Assembly: GCF_013204845.1 (NCBI RefSeq)
Contig: NZ_JABMKY010000001.1
Location: 62,001-126,000 of the forward strand
Length of the DNA stretch: 64,000 nucleotides
Direction: 5' to 3'
DNA from: Paenibacillus qinlingensis
Lineage (GTDB): Bacteria; Bacillota; Bacilli; Paenibacillales; NBRC-103111
Shown here: positions 62,193-64,000 of the stretch, piece by piece
Numbering within the stretch: the stretch's first letter is position 1
How the letters are laid out: each line of letters begins with the position of its first letter
Made by a program: the position numbers and the translations under genes
Notes under the pieces: generated by a model
What the model was told of the DNA's origin: nothing
What the model saw: the letters and a program-made list of their open reading frames with translations, nothing else
The model's database searches: none

Positions 62193-63641
62193 TTAATAGC
62201 TTCGACCAAAGACAACTGTATGCTTGGCAGGATCGCCACACACAAGGCAAGTCGATTTGGTTTCGGATGGTGTGAACGGGATATTACGACTTGTTGCTCC
62301 TGTTTCTTCCTTCACTTGCGTTTCACAAGCGTCAGATCCACACCAGCCAGCCAAGGCAAATCCACGTTTCGTCTCCAAGAATGTCTTAAACTCATCGATC
62401 GTATCTACCGCAATGTAATGCTCATCACGGAATTGCTTCGCTTTATCATACATCTGCTGATGAATCTCAGCAAGTAAATTTTGAACTTCTTGCACAAAGT
62501 CGGACTGTTGAACAATTTTCTTTTCCCCACTAACGCGTGAAACAAGAACAACTACGCCATTTTCCATGTCACGAGGACCTAACTCTACGCGAATAGGAAC
62601 GCCGCGCATTTCGTACTCGTTAAATTTCCACCCTGGACTTTGATCAGCACGATCATCCACTTTAACGCGCACGCCAGCTTTCTTCAGATCCGCAAACAAC
62701 TCGTCAACGCGTCCAATTACTTGCTCGCGCGTTTTTGGAGGTCCGATTGGAATCATGATGACTTGCGTAGGTGCAACCTTTGGTGGTAACACTAATCCGC
62801 GATCATCACCGTGAACCATAATGAGGGCTCCAATTAAACGCGTACTAACTCCCCATGAAGTTGTATGTGCAAATTGGTGCTGATTCTCACGATCCAAGAA
62901 TTTGATATCAAAAGCAACAGCGAATTTGGTTCCTAGGTAATGCGAAGTGCCAGCTTGAACGGCTTTACCGTCTTTCATCATTGCTTCAATAGAGAAAGTA
63001 TCAATCGCACCGGCGAATCTTTCAGATGGTGTTTTTTGACCTACGATAACTGGAATAGCAAGGAACTCTTCAGCAAATTGACGATAGACGTCAAGCATTT
63101 GCATCGTTTCGCGACGGGCATCCTGCTCATCTTCATGAGCGGTATGGCCTTCCTGCCATAAAAACTCAGTCGTACGAAGGAATGGCAACGTCCGTTTCTC
63201 CCAACGAACCACGTTCGCCCATTGGTTGATCAACAACGGAAGATCACGGTAGGAGTTAATCCACTCCGAATACATATGTCCAATCATTGTTTCGGATGTA
63301 GGACGGATAGCCAAACGCTCTTCTAGTTTCTCTCCCCCTGCCTCAGTGACCCACGGAAGTTCTGGATTAAAACCCTCGACATGTTCTTTTTCCTTTTGGA
63401 AAAAGCTTTCTGGGATAAACAACGGGAAGTAGGCATTGCGATGTCCCGTTTCTTTAAATTTACTATCCAACTCACGCTGAATATTTTCCCAAATTTCATA
63501 CCCGTCCGGTTTAAATACGATACACCCGCGAACAGGTGAGTAGCTCATTAGATCTGCTTTCTTAATAACATCTATGTACCAACGGGAGAAATCTTCTCCT
63601 TGCGGTGTAATTTCTTTAACAAACTGTTTCTCGTTTGACAT
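62193..63641 (-). CDS. proS: Prolyl-tRNA synthetase, type 3 (eukaryote/archaeon-like)
   Basis: The enzyme charges tRNA-Pro. The 482-residue protein lacks the editing insertion of the ~565-residue bacterial type. It has RPTSETMIGHMYSEW, a typical type-3 motif 2 (LRTTEFLWQEGHTAH), and an HGTP-type anticodon domain. A zinc-like C-terminal domain with GWCGSDACE and CLVCGDPAKH completes it. It occupies the usual rseP-proS-polC position, where B. subtilis has the long bacterial form. GGGAGGG precedes the ATG. Confidence 0.95.
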   Translation of the reverse strand: MSNEKQFVKEITPQGEDFSRWYIDVIKKADLMSYSPVRGCIVFKPDGYEIWENIQRELDSKFKETGHRNAYFPLFIPESFFQKEKEHVEGFNPELPWVTEAGGEKLEERLAIRPTSETMIGHMYSEWINSYRDLPLLINQWANVVRWEKRTLPFLRTTEFLWQEGHTAHEDEQDARRETMQMLDVYRQFAEEFLAIPVIVGQKTPSERFAGAIDTFSIEAMMKDGKAVQAGTSHYLGTKFAVAFDIKFLDRENQHQFAHTTSWGVSTRLIGALIMVHGDDRGLVLPPKVAPTQVIMIPIGPPKTREQVIGRVDELFADLKKAGVRVKVDDRADQSPGWKFNEYEMRGVPIRVELGPRDMENGVVVLVSRVSGEKKIVQQSDFVQEVQNLLAEIHQQMYDKAKQFRDEHYIAVDTIDEFKTFLETKRGFALAGWCGSDACETQVKEETGATSRNIPFTPSETKSTCLVCGDPAKHTVVFGRSY

Positions 63642-63662
63642 AAACCCTCCCACAGATTAGGA

Positions 63663-64000
63663 CTAACCCTTAATCAATCGTAAAATATCATTGTATGTAA
63701 CAGCTACCATCAACAGCATCAGTAGTGCAAAACCAACAAAATGAACCATACTCTCTCGGTTCGGGTCTATCGGTTTTCCTCTCAATGCTTCTAAGCCCAT
63801 GAAAAGCAGACGGCTTCCGTCTAGTGCAGGGATTGGCAATAAATTAAATATTCCAAGATACAAACTTAAAGTGGCAGCCCATGCAATTAAGGAGCTAAGT
63901 CCCATTTTGGCAAATTGAGCAGATACCTGTGCAGTCCGAACTGGTCCACCTAAATCATCGAGTTTAAACTGAAGCATAACAAGTTTTTGTAAGCCTGTTA
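63663..64000 (-). CDS. rseP: RseP/RasP site-2 protease, C-terminal part
   Basis: The open frame continues past the right edge of the window. The visible C-terminal ~112 residues hold [15 protein letters not shown], which carries the second zinc-ligand motif (LDG) of M50 intramembrane metalloproteases, plus the last membrane helices. RseP-type proteases cut anti-sigma factors and signal peptides within the membrane. The active-site HExxH and PDZ domain must lie outside the window. It is 21 bases upstream of proS. Confidence 0.93.
   Translation of the reverse strand, partial: TGLQKLVMLQFKLDDLGGPVRTAQVSAQFAKMGLSSLIAWAATLSLYLGIFNLLPIPALDGSRLLFMGLEALRGKPIDPNRESMVHFVGFALLMLLMVAVTYNDILRLIKG

Noticed and set aside
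63642-63662. Possible T-box leader ahead of proS
   Set aside because: Only 21 bases separate rseP and proS, so no leader element can fit.

Overview
The window is a housekeeping stretch from a low-to-moderate GC, endospore-forming Firmicute, most likely of the Paenibacillaceae. The sporulation genes (dpaA/dpaB, sleB, spoVS, an FtsK/SpoIIIE translocase), AGGAGG-type ribosome binding sites, frequent TTG starts, PolC, RNase Y and RNase J all fit. Gene order follows the Bacillus subtilis proS-to-ricA region closely. A short type-3 prolyl-tRNA synthetase, nrnA inside the rbfA-truB operon, sleB next to the translocase gene, and rimO point to Paenibacillus rather than Bacillus. Species assignment is inference. 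Every protein-coding gene except one histidine kinase is on the minus strand, so transcription runs from high to low coordinates.

In transcription order: 64000-57816 holds the end of rseP, then proS and polC. 57740-49100 is the translation/RNA operon rimP-nusA-ylxR-ylxQ-infB-rbfA-nrnA-truB-ribF with its own promoter and a leader hairpin, followed by rpsO and pnp. 46191-43365 holds the deacetylase-like ylxY, the M16 peptidase ymxG and dut. 43279-38496 is the diaminopimelate/dipicolinate cluster dpaA-dpaB-asd-dapG-dapA: aspartate is carried to hydroxy-tetrahydrodipicolinate and, in the sporulating mother cell, on to dipicolinic acid. A sigma-K-like promoter precedes dpaA.

Then come a ribonuclease J gene, tepA, ylzJ, the DNA translocase and sleB (sigma-G-like promoter). 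The ymfF-ymfH-ymfI group, linked to EF-P modification, is followed by a DUF3243 gene, a lipoprotein, a DUF3388 gene, rodZ, a yajQ-family gene, rimO, pgsA, cinA, recA (LexA box), recX, rny, ymdB, spoVS and an M19 dipeptidase. After these are korA-korB, pduL, a MHYT-PAS-GGDEF-EAL protein, miaB-ricA, and a PhnC-like ATPase translationally coupled to a low-molecular-weight tyrosine phosphatase.

The left end is the most accessory-like part. It has an orphan Kin-type sensor kinase on the plus strand, a 55-residue Cys-rich protein next to a perfect CcpA cre site, and a second 2-oxoacid:ferredoxin oxidoreductase built from two fused polypeptides (gamma-delta and alpha-beta). I see no mobile elements, CRISPR arrays, rRNA or tRNA genes. 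I found no clear wholly new system. The best leads are the small Cys protein with its cre site, the long leader of rny, the NusA-operon leader hairpin, the unusual lone ATPase/phosphatase pair, the repeat-rich IF-2 N-terminus and a recurring ATTAATGNCATTAAT palindrome.
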